A DNA stretch of 31,173 nt from CAADGU01 sp964467705. Its GTDB lineage: Bacteria; Chloroflexota; Anaerolineae; Promineifilales; Promineifilaceae. Below the pieces are notes generated by a model. The model was not told the DNA's origin and did not search any database. It worked only from the letters and a program-made list of their open reading frames with translations. The translations under genes were made by a program, and so were the position numbers. The stretch covers positions 1 to 31,173 of the forward strand of contig CAYXUZ010000061.1 of NCBI GenBank assembly GCA_964467705.1, given 5' to 3'. The stretch's first letter is position 1; the number at the start of each line of letters is the position of its first letter. This document shows positions 7,740-15,424 of the stretch, piece by piece.

Positions 7740-8678
7740 ATGAAATTAAGACCTTTGGGTGATACGGGCATGAATGTGAGTGAAATTGGCTTGGGGGCCT
7801 GGCAGTTGGCGAACCCGGATTAGGGGCTGCACGACACGGCCGTTGCCCACCAGATTATCCACGCTTCCCTCGACGCCGGCTGCAACTTTTTTGACACTGC
7901 GCCGGGATATGGCGACGGCCGTAGCGAAGAACTACTCGGTCAAGCGCTTAAGTCGGTGCGGTCGGACGTCATCATCTGCACCAAATTTAGCCATTACAGT
8001 GCCGACGGGGAGCGGGATTTCGACGTGGCCCACATGCGCCCCGTGCTGGAACGCAGCCTGCGCCGCTTGCAAACCGACTACGTGGACGTGCTGCTGCTGC
8101 ACAACCCACCGCGTGACTTGATGGACGGCCGTACCGCTCCCCACTATGCCGAACTGGAAAAACTCAAAACCGAAGGCAAAATCCGCGCCTATGGCGTCTC
8201 CCTTGACTGGCGCGAAGAGGTGGAACTGGCCGTGCAGACCACCCAAAGCCGGGCGCTGGAAGTGATGTACAACGCCTTTTACCAGGAACCGGCGGCCGCC
8301 TTCCCGCTGGCCCAGGCCAACGGTGTGGGGCTGATCGTCAAAGTGCCGCTCGATTCCGGCTGGCTGTCCGGGCGGTACAATGCCCACAGCCGTTTTGACG
8401 ATGTGCGCGACCGCTGGTCGCCGGAGGTGATTGCCCGGCGTGGCGCGTTGGTGGAAAAGTTCGCTGCCCTGCTGCCGCCCGGTCTCTCGATGGCCCACGC
8501 CGCCTTGCAATACACCCTGGCCCGCCCCGAAGTCTCCACCGTTATCCCCGGCCCCAAGTCGGTGGCGCAGGCGCTGGACAATTTCGCTGCCGCCGACAAA
8601 CAACTGCCACCCGAAGTAGTCGCCGCTATTGATGTCTTGTGGGATGATGACTTGAAACAGAATCCGCTGCCCTGGTAA
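7740..8678 (+). pseudogene. aldo/keto reductase interrupted by an in-frame TAG
   Basis: NAD(P)H-dependent aldo/keto reductase of 312 codons read through one stop. ATG at 7740 follows AAGGAG (7727-7732), and the first 27 codons (MKLRPLGDTGMNVSEIGLGAW...) fit the family N-terminus. Codon 28 (7821-7823) is TAG, then the same frame continues without break to 8678. All four catalytic residues remain: D52 and Y57 in FFDTAPGYG, K82 in ICTKFS, H121 in LLLHNPP. The C-terminal cofactor region (VSTVIPGPKS) is intact. Related proteins usually have an aromatic residue here (PDWG-like), so one G-to-A change in TGG explains the stop. It may be a base-call error, since everything else looks under selection, or a young nonsense mutation. 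No restart codon with a good ribosome site is obvious before 7956, which lies past the cofactor-side Asp/Tyr. Confidence 0.8.
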
Positions 8679-8685
8679 CAGGCAA

Positions 8686-9555
8686 TCAGCTAAATGCGTA
8701 GCGCGGCACGGCCACTTGCTCCAACCAGGTCAGGCTCTCCTGCCAAATGGCTCTGGCCGACGGCCGAAAGACGCCAAAGTGACCGATGCGCTTCAACCCC
8801 ACGTCAGCCGGTAAAACGTGCCGCCGCGTCAGGTTCGGATATGCCTGCATCATGGCGTCTACGGAGCGGGCGGTGCCCCAATCGTCGTCGTCAAAGCTGT
8901 AGGCCAGCACCGGCGCCTGGAATTGCTGGAAGCGGGGCAGCGGCAGGCTGGAATCACCCAGCAGGTAATGGGGCTGGCGGCACCAACCGGCCCATTCTAA
9001 GGCTACTCCTTTGGGCAGGTCTTCGGCGGCGCTGATTTTGCTCCAGGGCATATAACCAAAGAGGTGTGCCAAAACCGGCAGCGACAGGTGGACGTGGAAC
9101 ATGACCGACCATTTCTGATTCCCTCCCTGCAAGCGCCAGTAGCCGCTCTGGGAGGAAAAGGTGATCATCGCGTCTATCTGGTCGCCGTTTGGCAACAAAC
9201 CGGCCAGTTGACCGCCAAAGCTGTGGCCGATATGGAACAGGCGTTGCGGCTGGTAGGTTTCCTGTACCCAATCCAGCACCCCGGCCATATCCAGCAGTGC
9301 CCAATCCCGCGCCTGGGCCGGGAAGCCACGCAGGGAAGACGGCCGTGAACCACCAATACCACGATAGTCATAGGTGACGGCCGTGTACCCCCGTTCGGCC
9401 AGAAAAGTGGCAAAGGGCTTGTAATAGCGTTGGGGCACGGCCGTCGCTGAATTGATGGTCACAACCGTACCGGTCGGGTTGTCATCCGGTTGGTAGCTTG
9501 TTGCCGCCAGGGAATAACCATCGCGGGCGGGAATAGAAATGGTTTCAATCTGCAT
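8686..9555 (-). CDS. alpha/beta hydrolase
   Basis: 289-residue serine hydrolase, probable esterase or lipase of unknown substrate. Visible features are the oxyanion-strand region (TVVTINSATAVPQRYY), the YDYRGIGGSRPSS loop, the nucleophile elbow GHSFGG (Ser112), the acid region near YSFDDDDWGT and the late histidine in IGHFGVFRP (about 262). No signal peptide, so cytoplasmic. GGAGAAG precedes the ATG. It lies 45 bases downstream of the TetR gene on the same strand, so the two probably form an operon. Its stop is 7 bases from the convergent aldo/keto reductase stop. Confidence 0.85.
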   Translation of the reverse strand: MQIETISIPARDGYSLAATSYQPDDNPTGTVVTINSATAVPQRYYKPFATFLAERGYTAVTYDYRGIGGSRPSSLRGFPAQARDWALLDMAGVLDWVQETYQPQRLFHIGHSFGGQLAGLLPNGDQIDAMITFSSQSGYWRLQGGNQKWSVMFHVHLSLPVLAHLFGYMPWSKISAAEDLPKGVALEWAGWCRQPHYLLGDSSLPLPRFQQFQAPVLAYSFDDDDWGTARSVDAMMQAYPNLTRRHVLPADVGLKRIGHFGVFRPSARAIWQESLTWLEQVAVPRYAFS

Positions 9556-9574
9556 CGGTTACTTCTCCATTGAC

Positions 9575-9613
9575 GTGATGCGTGTGATCGCCGGCACGCA
9601 TCACGCATCATGA
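9575..9613. repeat. inverted array overlapping the TetR stop codon
   Basis: GTGATGCGTG (9575-9584) pairs with CACGCATCAC (9595-9604) around a 10-base loop, followed by heptamer-spaced copies ATCACGC/ATCATGA. The TetR gene's stop (9601-9603) and its last codons lie inside the right arm. Confidence 0.6.
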
Positions 9614-10197
9614 TCTGCCAACGCCGCCGCCGCCTGCGCCATCAAGTAGTCACGCACAGCGATTAGCGGTTCGGTGCTGCGTTGGGCCTTGCACAGGATG
9701 AGGGCCCCTTCTAAAGCGGAGATGGTGACGAGGGCGAGTTGGTGGGCGGTCACGGCCGTGACGCCCCTGGCCTGCAATTCCCCGGCAAACAAATTCACCA
9801 TGTCATCAAAGCCAGCCTGGCAGGCCGCCTGAATGGGGTCAACTGTAGCCGCCGCTTCCAGCGTCACGGTGGCGATGGGGCAGCCGCGCCGGTAATTGCC
9901 GGTTTCCATCTCCTGAATGTAATAATCACAGAACAACTGGATCGCTTCTACGGGGCCGGGCACGGCCGTAGCGAGGTTGTGCAGCGATTCTATGATGCGC
10001 TCATTGGCCTGCCACACGGCCGTTGCCGCCAGCTCCGTTTTGCCTTCGGGGAAGTGGTAATAGAGCGACCCCTTCGGTACGCCGCTTTCCTCAATAATCT
10101 GGCTGAGGCCGGTCGCGTGATAGCCCTGTGTACGCAGCAAGTGGGACGTTGTTCTCAGCAACCGATTTTTAGTCTCTTCTGATTTAGCGTAACTCAT
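9601..10197 (-). CDS. TetR family transcriptional regulator (LmrA/YxaF-like)
   Basis: 198 residues. Residues 8-55 form the TetR helix-turn-helix: TKNRLLRTTSHLLRTQGY, then TGLSQIIEESGVPKGSLYYHF, the signature that places it near LmrA/YxaF-type repressors. The C-terminal ligand-binding part (about 60-195) is helical and includes CDYYIQEMETGNYRRGCPIAT, typical of this subgroup. It probably represses its own promoter, where a double dyad is seen at 10214-10251, and with it the downstream alpha/beta hydrolase. The ligand is unknown. The last residues are encoded by the intergenic repeat at 9575-9613. Confidence 0.9.
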   Translation of the reverse strand: MSYAKSEETKNRLLRTTSHLLRTQGYHATGLSQIIEESGVPKGSLYYHFPEGKTELAATAVWQANERIIESLHNLATAVPGPVEAIQLFCDYYIQEMETGNYRRGCPIATVTLEAAATVDPIQAACQAGFDDMVNLFAGELQARGVTAVTAHQLALVTISALEGALILCKAQRSTEPLIAVRDYLMAQAAAALADHDA

Positions 10198-10213
10198 GTC
10201 TTTAGCTCTTTAT

Positions 10214-10251
10214 TTTAGACCGATTGGTAAAATTATACCGAACGGTCTAAA
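10214..10251. promoter_or_regulatory. probable TetR operator, nested double dyad
   Basis: TTTAGACCG (10214-10222) and CGGTCTAAA (10243-10251) are perfect inverted arms; inside them GGTA and TACC form a second dyad. It can be read as two ACC-N4-GGT sites (10219-10228 and 10237-10246) with centres 18 bases apart, a spacing suited to two dimers on one operator. It sits just upstream of the TetR gene and contains AT-rich DNA that could be its -10. Confidence 0.65.
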
Positions 10252-10268
10252 TTAGTCAACAGCAGAGT

Positions 10269-10304
10269 AAAAAAAAGCCTCTCGACTATTTCGAGAGGCT
10301 TTTT
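10269..10304 (-). terminator. rho-independent terminator of the ABC transporter operon
   Basis: Stem GCCTCTCGA / TCGAGAGGC, extended by A/T pairs, loop CTATT, with eight A on the left (U-tract on the minus strand) and five T on the right. It lies about 30 bases after the stop of the substrate-binding protein gene and may work in both directions. Confidence 0.9.
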
Positions 10305-10310
10305 CCATCT

Positions 10311-10338
10311 ATCACCGATTACCGATTACTAACTATTC
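10311..10338. repeat. heptamer-phased array at the 3' end of the substrate-binding protein gene
   Basis: ATCACCG, ATTACCG, ATTACTA, ACTATTC: four related 7-base words, the last containing the stop codon of the substrate-binding protein (10333-10335). Confidence 0.4.
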
Positions 10339-11526
10339 CCCGCCCGGCGTTACTTCCACTTCTAATTTCTGGTAATTGGCCCCGGTGGTGTCACCTTCAA
10401 TACCTTCGAGGGCTTGCTGCGCCAGGTCGGTGCGCACAGCCGTGTCATCTGGCGCTGCGGTGATCACCCCAAAGTCCACGGAAATGTCCACCGTTTGCTG
10501 GTACAACACATCGTCCATCACGCCAATGCCATTGGATGACGGCCAGATGAGGGCGTTGATCTCGTTCAACTGCCAGCGCATATGCCCTTCGCCCAGCGTG
10601 GGGCCATTATCCAGCACAATGTTCACACATTCGTCAAAATTATCCCGGCAGAACATCCAGCCCTGGAATGTACCGCGCAAGAAACGCACAGCAATGTCCT
10701 CATTGCCCTCTTCCGCCAGCCAGTCACCACGCACAAAGACATGATCTTGCAGCATCGCCGTGCCGACATCGTTGTAGTCAAACACCTTAAAATCTTCTGG
10801 CTGATACAGTTCGCCCGTTTCCGGGTTGGTCGCTTCCAGCAGTTGGGCGTACTCGTTGTAGATTTCGGCTTGAGCCACATCAATTTCACGGTTAAGCAGC
10901 AACGACATATCAAACGGCTGCTGCACAATCGTCACCTGGTCGGGGTCGTTGGGTTCAATCCCTGCCTGGCGCAGAGCAGCGAACACTTCCCACTCGTTGC
11001 CGAAGCCCCAGGTGCCTACACGCTGCCCGGCCCAATCTTCCACCGTCTCGTACCCGGCATCGGCCCAGGCCACTTGCAGCGTGCCGCTGCGCTGGAAAAT
11101 CTGGGCGATGTTCACCAGATCAGCCCCTTGCTCGCGGGAGGCCAGCATCTTAGGCACCCAGGCCACGCCAAATTCGGCGTCGCCGGCCGCCACCACCTGT
11201 TGGGGCACAATTTCCACCGCGCCTTCTTTGATGGTCACGTCCAGGCATTGGGCTTCATAAAAGCCCTGTTCTTTGGCGGCATAGTAACCGGCAAACTGAG
11301 ACTGTGTGACCCATTGCAATTGAATGGTGACGGGGGTGAGTTCGGCGCAACCTTCTTCAGCAGGCTCCTCGGCGACGGGTTCTTCGGCAGCAGGCTCTTC
11401 AGCCTGCCCTTCACTTTCAGCAGCCGGTTCGGCGGTGGGTTCGGCCGTTTCCTCACCACCACAGGCCGCCATAACCAATACCAAGATAATCAACAAAGTC
11501 ACGGTTTTCCAATTCAGAAATTTCAT
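10333..11526 (-). CDS. NMT1/THI5-like ABC transporter substrate-binding lipoprotein
   Basis: 397 residues. Lipoprotein signal with lipobox MAAC (Cys22), then a Glu/Ala/Pro-rich linker to about residue 58. The binding domain opens with TPVTIQLQWVTQSQFAGYYAAKEQGFY, the NMT1/THI5 signature, followed by LDVTIKEGAVEIVPQQVVAAGDAEFG. GGAGGAG lies five bases before the ATG. It is the last gene of a four-gene importer unit with two permeases and an ATPase. Family members bind pyrimidine thiamin precursors, riboflavin, sulfonates or other small compounds. No TPP or FMN riboswitch was recognised nearby, so the substrate stays open; a vitamin precursor is a reasonable guess from the opening motif only. 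Confidence 0.87.
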   Translation of the reverse strand: MKFLNWKTVTLLIILVLVMAACGGEETAEPTAEPAAESEGQAEEPAAEEPVAEEPAEEGCAELTPVTIQLQWVTQSQFAGYYAAKEQGFYEAQCLDVTIKEGAVEIVPQQVVAAGDAEFGVAWVPKMLASREQGADLVNIAQIFQRSGTLQVAWADAGYETVEDWAGQRVGTWGFGNEWEVFAALRQAGIEPNDPDQVTIVQQPFDMSLLLNREIDVAQAEIYNEYAQLLEATNPETGELYQPEDFKVFDYNDVGTAMLQDHVFVRGDWLAEEGNEDIAVRFLRGTFQGWMFCRDNFDECVNIVLDNGPTLGEGHMRWQLNEINALIWPSSNGIGVMDDVLYQQTVDISVDFGVITAAPDDTAVRTDLAQQALEGIEGDTTGANYQKLEVEVTPGGE

Positions 11527-11609
11527 ATCTCTCCTCCAAATGTTTTAATAAGCTGGTCGGTGTAGCACAGTCTGATGAAGATTAACTTTTTGATTCGATA
11601 ATCGTCCAA

Positions 11610-11697
11610 CTGTCATTCCGAACGCAGTCTTCGAAGTGAGGAATCCCCTTAAACGAGCCAGGTGATAGGGATTTCTCGGAAGACCTCGAAATGACAA
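11610..11697. repeat. imperfect palindromic MITE-like element
   Basis: Left arm starts TGTCATTCCGAACGC and ends GAGGAATCCC; right arm starts GGGATTTCTCGG and ends TCGAAATGACA. The arms pair imperfectly with a few unpaired bases over nearly 90 bases. Repeats of this TGTCATTCCGA...TCGAAATGACA type are familiar as dispersed palindromes in several phyla. It occupies the middle of the 11527-11792 spacer; the rest of the spacer shows no other signal. Confidence 0.7.
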
Positions 11698-11792
11698 TTG
11701 CCGAATTAATTCTTAAAGTTCATAAGACTGCCCACAGTTGTGAAGTAAGTCTGGTTAACTACGGCCGATAAACACCACCTCCTTTTCACTGC

Positions 11793-12644
11793 TCACTGAT
11801 TCTCCCCGCGTACTGACGGATGCCAGGGAATGGCAAACCGCTCCACGGTGAGGACAATGAGATAGAGCGTAATGCCGACAATGCAGGCCAGAATGATGGC
11901 CGCCCAGGCATTGGCAAAACGGAATTGGGCCGCTTCCTGGGTGATATACACGCCTAACGCGGAACGGTTGCCGCCAAAGTATTCGCTGACAATGGCCCCA
12001 ATCATACTGAGGGCGGCCGCCACCTTGAGCGCGTTAAAGATGTAGGGCAGGGCGTTGGGCACCCGCAGCCGGAACAGTACATCATATTGGCTGGCGGCGT
12101 AAGAGGCCATCAGTTCCAGGGCATTGGCGTCAACCAGCGTCAGGCCACGCACGGTGTTGATCATCACCGGGAAGAAAACGATGACGGCCACAATCGCCAT
12201 CTTGGAGAGGGGATTGTCCACGCCGAACCAGTTATTGAGGATGGGAGCAAAGGCCAGAATGGGTACGGAGTTGGCAGCAATGGCAAAAGGCATGAGGGCT
12301 TCAGTAGCGATTGTCCAGCGAGCGGTGGCTAACGCCACCAGAATGCCCAGCGAACAGCCAATGGCAAAACCGCCGATGGCTTCTTTGGTGGTGAACCAGC
12401 CCAGCTTGAGCAACTGCTCCCAATTGCCGCTGAGAGAATTAAAAATAGAGGAAGGGGCAGGTAAGAGGAATTCTTGAATGCTGAAAATGCGCACGAAAAG
12501 TTCCCAGGTGACGATGGCAACGATGAAGATGATGATGGAGGGCAGGTAATAGCGCAGCCAGCTTTGTTTGGGTGCAGGAATGACGGCGTCTACGCCAACG
12601 GCCGTGTCGCTAAAACCGGTTGGGTCCCTCACCTGATCAGCCAT
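11793..12644 (-). CDS. ABC transporter permease (SsuC/TauC-like), second of two
   Basis: 283-residue inner-membrane permease with about six hydrophobic segments, the first at YYLPSIIIFIVAIVTWELF. The cytoplasmic EAA-type loop is near ELMASYAASQYDVLFRLRVPNALPYIF, which contacts the ATPase. Its ATG overlaps the ATPase stop by one base (TAATG), indicating translational coupling. It differs clearly from the permease at 13487-14419, so the importer is probably a heterodimer. Confidence 0.9.
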   Translation of the reverse strand: MADQVRDPTGFSDTAVGVDAVIPAPKQSWLRYYLPSIIIFIVAIVTWELFVRIFSIQEFLLPAPSSIFNSLSGNWEQLLKLGWFTTKEAIGGFAIGCSLGILVALATARWTIATEALMPFAIAANSVPILAFAPILNNWFGVDNPLSKMAIVAVIVFFPVMINTVRGLTLVDANALELMASYAASQYDVLFRLRVPNALPYIFNALKVAAALSMIGAIVSEYFGGNRSALGVYITQEAAQFRFANAWAAIILACIVGITLYLIVLTVERFAIPWHPSVRGENQ

Positions 12645-13431
12645 TACAATCCTGCCTCGGCGCGGCGAAGCGATTCGCGCACCTGGTTGACCAGTTCAAA
12701 GTAGCGGGTCATTTCGCGGGTGGTCACGTCGCGGTGGCGAGGTAAATCCACGTCAATGATCTGGGTGATGCGCCCCGGCCGTACTGACATGACGACGACC
12801 CGCGTGGACAGGAAGACGGCTTCGGCGATGCTGTGGGTGATGAACACGGCCGTTTTGTTCGTCTGCTCCCAAATCTGGTGCAATTCCTGGTTCATACGCT
12901 CACGGGTCATCTCATCCAGCGCGCCAAACGGCTCGTCCATTAGCAACAACTGTGGCCGCATCACCAACGCGCGGGCAATCGCCACCCGCTGTTGCATCCC
13001 CCCAGAGAGCTGCCAGGGGTGGTGGTTTTCAAAGCCGGTCAACTCGACTAAGGCCAGCATTTCGGCGGCGCGGCTTTCCCGTTCGGCTTTAGAGACTTTT
13101 TGCAGTTCCAGCGGCAACTGCACATTTTTGCTGACGGTGCGCCATTCATAGAGGGTGGCCGCCTGGAACACCATGCCGTAATCCTGATCCAGCCGGGCCT
13201 GATGCGCCGGTTTGCCATTCACCAGCACCGCGCCGGTGGACGGGGCCGTCAGGTCGCCGATGAGCCGCAGCAGGGTAGATTTGCCGCAGCCAGACGGCCC
13301 GATGATGGAGACAAATTCGCCGGGCTGGATGTCGAGGCTGATCTCTTTGAGGGCAAGCACCTGGTTGGCCTCGCCGGGATTGAACAGTTTACTGACGTTT
13401 GAATGGAGACGGTGGGGGGCATAGGTGTCAT
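12644..13431 (-). CDS. ABC transporter ATP-binding protein, N-terminus frameshifted
   Basis: ATPase of the SsuB/TauB type, driving the importer encoded around it. The intact frame begins at a GTG at 13360 (LALKEISLDIQPGE) and shows Walker A GPSGCGKST, Q-loop region, signature LSGGMQQR, Walker B LLLMDEPFGALDE and the switch histidine in FITHS. The family normally has about 20 more residues in front. Those are present: the intact frame continues upstream as VSKLFNPGEANQ without a start, while another frame from ATG at 13431 or 13422 reads MPPTVSIQ. Adding one A in the AAA run near 13398-13400 joins them as TVSIQNVSKLFNPGE, the expected first strand. So a one-base deletion or sequencing error is likely. 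The 13431 ATG lies in the first word of an intergenic octamer array. Confidence 0.85.
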
Positions 13432-13484
13432 TGGGTCATTGGGTGATTACGCAATTACGCAATTACGCAATTACCCAATGACTT
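13429..13484. repeat. octamer-phased array between permease and ATPase genes
   Basis: Seven consecutive 8-base words: CATTGGGT twice, GATTACGC, AATTACGC twice, AATTACCC, AATGACTT. The first words are the inverse of the last (ACCCAATG). It overlaps the candidate ATG of the ATPase gene and ends three bases from the upstream permease's stop codon. Confidence 0.8.
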
Positions 13485-13486
13485 CT

Positions 13487-14419
13487 TCATTCCGGTCTTC
13501 TCCGATGGCGTAAGACGATATATTCCACAAAGGATACCAGTAAATAAAAGAAGATGCCGACGAAGGCGGTGATGAGGATGGTGGCCCAGAGGCGTTCGGG
13601 ACCGGAGATGTAGTAGGAATTGAAGTTGAGAATGGCCCCGCCCAGGCCGTCGCGGATGCCGGAGGGCAATTCGCCAATGATGGCGCCCACGACGCTGGCG
13701 GTAGCAGAGATTTTGAGGGCAGTGAAGATGAGGGGTAGGGCGGCGGGGAAGCGCAGTTTCCACATGGTTGTCCAGGTGGAGGCGGCGTAAGAGTGCATGA
13801 GTTCAACGGCCGTGCCCTCCACCGACCGCAGGCCCCTTAATGTGTTAATCGTCACCGGGAAAAAGGTGAGATAGGCGGCGATGACGGCCACACTCAGCCA
13901 GCCTGCTTGCAGCCAGATAATGACCATGGGGGCAATGGCCAGGATGGGCACCGTTTGCGAAGCGACCACATAGGGCATGAGGCCACGCTCCAACATGTGC
14001 GAATGGGCAAAAATGGCACCCAATGCAAAACCGAGCAGCCCGCCAATGGCAAAACCGAGAAACGCCTCGCGGAGCGTGAAGACGGCCGCACCCGCTAACA
14101 CCTGAATGAGTGGTGGCCCATTCCGCCGCGATTCCCGGCCAAACGCTTCAAAAATTTCCCACAGGTGGGGCAGGTTCAGATCAGAGGCGATTTTGAAGCG
14201 GAAGGGGGGATTGTATTCCAGGCCAAATGGGTTATTGTCTGCCCGCCACGGGTCGCCAGCGATGAGTTTCAGACCTTCCCAGGCAATAGCCAGCAGCAGC
14301 AGCAGAACTATGAGGGAGATGGTCTGCCGGGCAAAACGGGAACGGCCGTGCCACCAGCGGGAGAAGTTACCCTGCTCTTCGAGTTGCACCGTCGGCGGAA
14401 TGGTCAGCGTCTCAGCCAT
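13487..14419 (-). CDS. ABC transporter permease (SsuC/TauC-like), first of two
   Basis: 310-residue permease, first gene of the importer unit. The first hydrophobic segment is at about 30-50 (ISLIVLLLLLAIAWEGLKLI), then a long extracytoplasmic loop, five more hydrophobic segments and the EAA-type loop ELMHSYAASTWTTMWKLRFPAALPLIF. Longer N-terminal region than its partner. No clear Shine-Dalgarno. The gene is divergent from the Bro-N protein gene, with a 100-base spacer in which TACAAT (14483-14488) could be a -10 for the latter. Confidence 0.9.
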   Translation of the reverse strand: MAETLTIPPTVQLEEQGNFSRWWHGRSRFARQTISLIVLLLLLAIAWEGLKLIAGDPWRADNNPFGLEYNPPFRFKIASDLNLPHLWEIFEAFGRESRRNGPPLIQVLAGAAVFTLREAFLGFAIGGLLGFALGAIFAHSHMLERGLMPYVVASQTVPILAIAPMVIIWLQAGWLSVAVIAAYLTFFPVTINTLRGLRSVEGTAVELMHSYAASTWTTMWKLRFPAALPLIFTALKISATASVVGAIIGELPSGIRDGLGGAILNFNSYYISGPERLWATILITAFVGIFFYLLVSFVEYIVLRHRRRPE

Positions 14420-14521
14420 AGGAGCGGTATTTTAGGGGATGTTTGGGGCGTGTCAAACTGCTCCTGTTAAGAACGGTTGTGCTACAATATCTCTCGTTAG
14501 CGATTTTGAGGAGGACGTACA

Positions 14522-15388
14522 ATGGAAGACAACAAAGGTTTAGTGCAGCTTCAGTTCGAGGGTCGCCAGATTCGCCGGGTTTTGGACGAAAAGACGGGGG
14601 AATGGTGGTATGCCGTTGTGGATGTGATTGAGGTATTAACAGACAGCACCAAGCCGCGCAATTATTGGTATGACTTGAAGCGACGTGAAAAGGCAAAATC
14701 TGGGATTGAACTGTCTGAGATTTGCAGACAGTTCAAACTGAAGGCAACGAATAACCGATTTTACGAGACCGATTGCGCCAATACAGAAGGCATCTTCCGC
14801 ATCATCCAATCTATTCCTTCGCCTAAAGCCGAGCCGTTTAAGCGGTGGCTGGCTGAGGTAGGTGCAGAACGGCTGGATGAAATAGAAAACCCTGAATTGG
14901 CGGCCGAACGGCTGCGCCAGATTTACCAGGTGAAGGGGTATTCGGATGAGTGGATTGAGCGGCGGCTGCAATCTATTATCACCCGCAATGAATTGACCGA
15001 CGAATGGCAGAATCGAGGCGTAGAAGTAGGGAAAGAAGTAGCCATTTTAACGGCCGAAATTGCCAAAGCCACCTTCGGCCTGACGCCAGCCGAACACAAA
15101 AAACTGAAGCAGTTGAAACGGGAGAATCTGCGTGACCATATGACGGGGTTGGAACTGGCCTTTACGATTCTGGGCGAGGCGGCCACGACGGAAATCACCC
15201 GGCGGGAGGATGCGCAGGGTTTCAACCAAAACCAGACGGCCGCCCGCAAAGGTGGGCGCATTGCTGGTAATGCCCGGCGAGAGTTGGAAGCGGAGACAGG
15301 TAGGCCGGTGGTTTCATCTACCAATTATCTGGAACGGCCGCAAGCCGAACAGGAACAATTGCCATCAAGAGTTGAGGGGGAAAGTTAG
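14522..15388 (+). CDS. Bro-N domain (DinD/phage antirepressor-type) protein
   Basis: 288 residues. The N-terminal half (about 12-120) matches the Bro-N fold: GRQIRRVLDEKTGEWWYAVVDVIEVLTDSTKPRNYW, then the FRIIQSIPSPKAEPFKRWLAEVGAERLDE block. The C-terminal half (about 140-280: RRLQSIITRNELTDEWQNRG; HMTGLELAFTILGE; AGNARRELEAETGRPVVSSTNYL) resembles the DinD-type extension. GAGGAGG lies seven bases before the ATG. Bro-N proteins bind DNA and serve as phage antirepressors or SOS-linked regulators such as DinD. It is followed after 36 bases by a second antirepressor-type gene, so the two form a pair. No integrase, repressor or structural phage gene is present nearby. Confidence 0.85.
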   Translation: MEDNKGLVQLQFEGRQIRRVLDEKTGEWWYAVVDVIEVLTDSTKPRNYWYDLKRREKAKSGIELSEICRQFKLKATNNRFYETDCANTEGIFRIIQSIPSPKAEPFKRWLAEVGAERLDEIENPELAAERLRQIYQVKGYSDEWIERRLQSIITRNELTDEWQNRGVEVGKEVAILTAEIAKATFGLTPAEHKKLKQLKRENLRDHMTGLELAFTILGEAATTEITRREDAQGFNQNQTAARKGGRIAGNARRELEAETGRPVVSSTNYLERPQAEQEQLPSRVEGES

Positions 15389-15424
15389 CGAACAGGGTGG
15401 TTACGGCCGTTTTAAGGAGGAAGC

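Noticed and set aside
7821..7823. TAG as pyrrolysine or other recoding site
   Set aside because: The position matches a Trp codon by one base change, no pyrrolysine genes or recoding structure are seen, and the family has no such residue. Error or nonsense mutation is simpler.
10582..11565. 327-residue open frame on the + strand
   Set aside because: Antisense of the substrate-binding protein gene, which has a lipobox, family motif and ribosome site on the minus strand.
11527..11792. TPP or FMN riboswitch in the importer operon
   Set aside because: No conserved CTGAGA/ACCTGA or RFN core was found; the spacer holds a palindromic repeat instead. The spacer before the first permease is too short.
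13429..13484. CRISPR-like array
   Set aside because: Units of 7-9 bases without spacers of unique sequence and no cas genes; these are phased short-word arrays.
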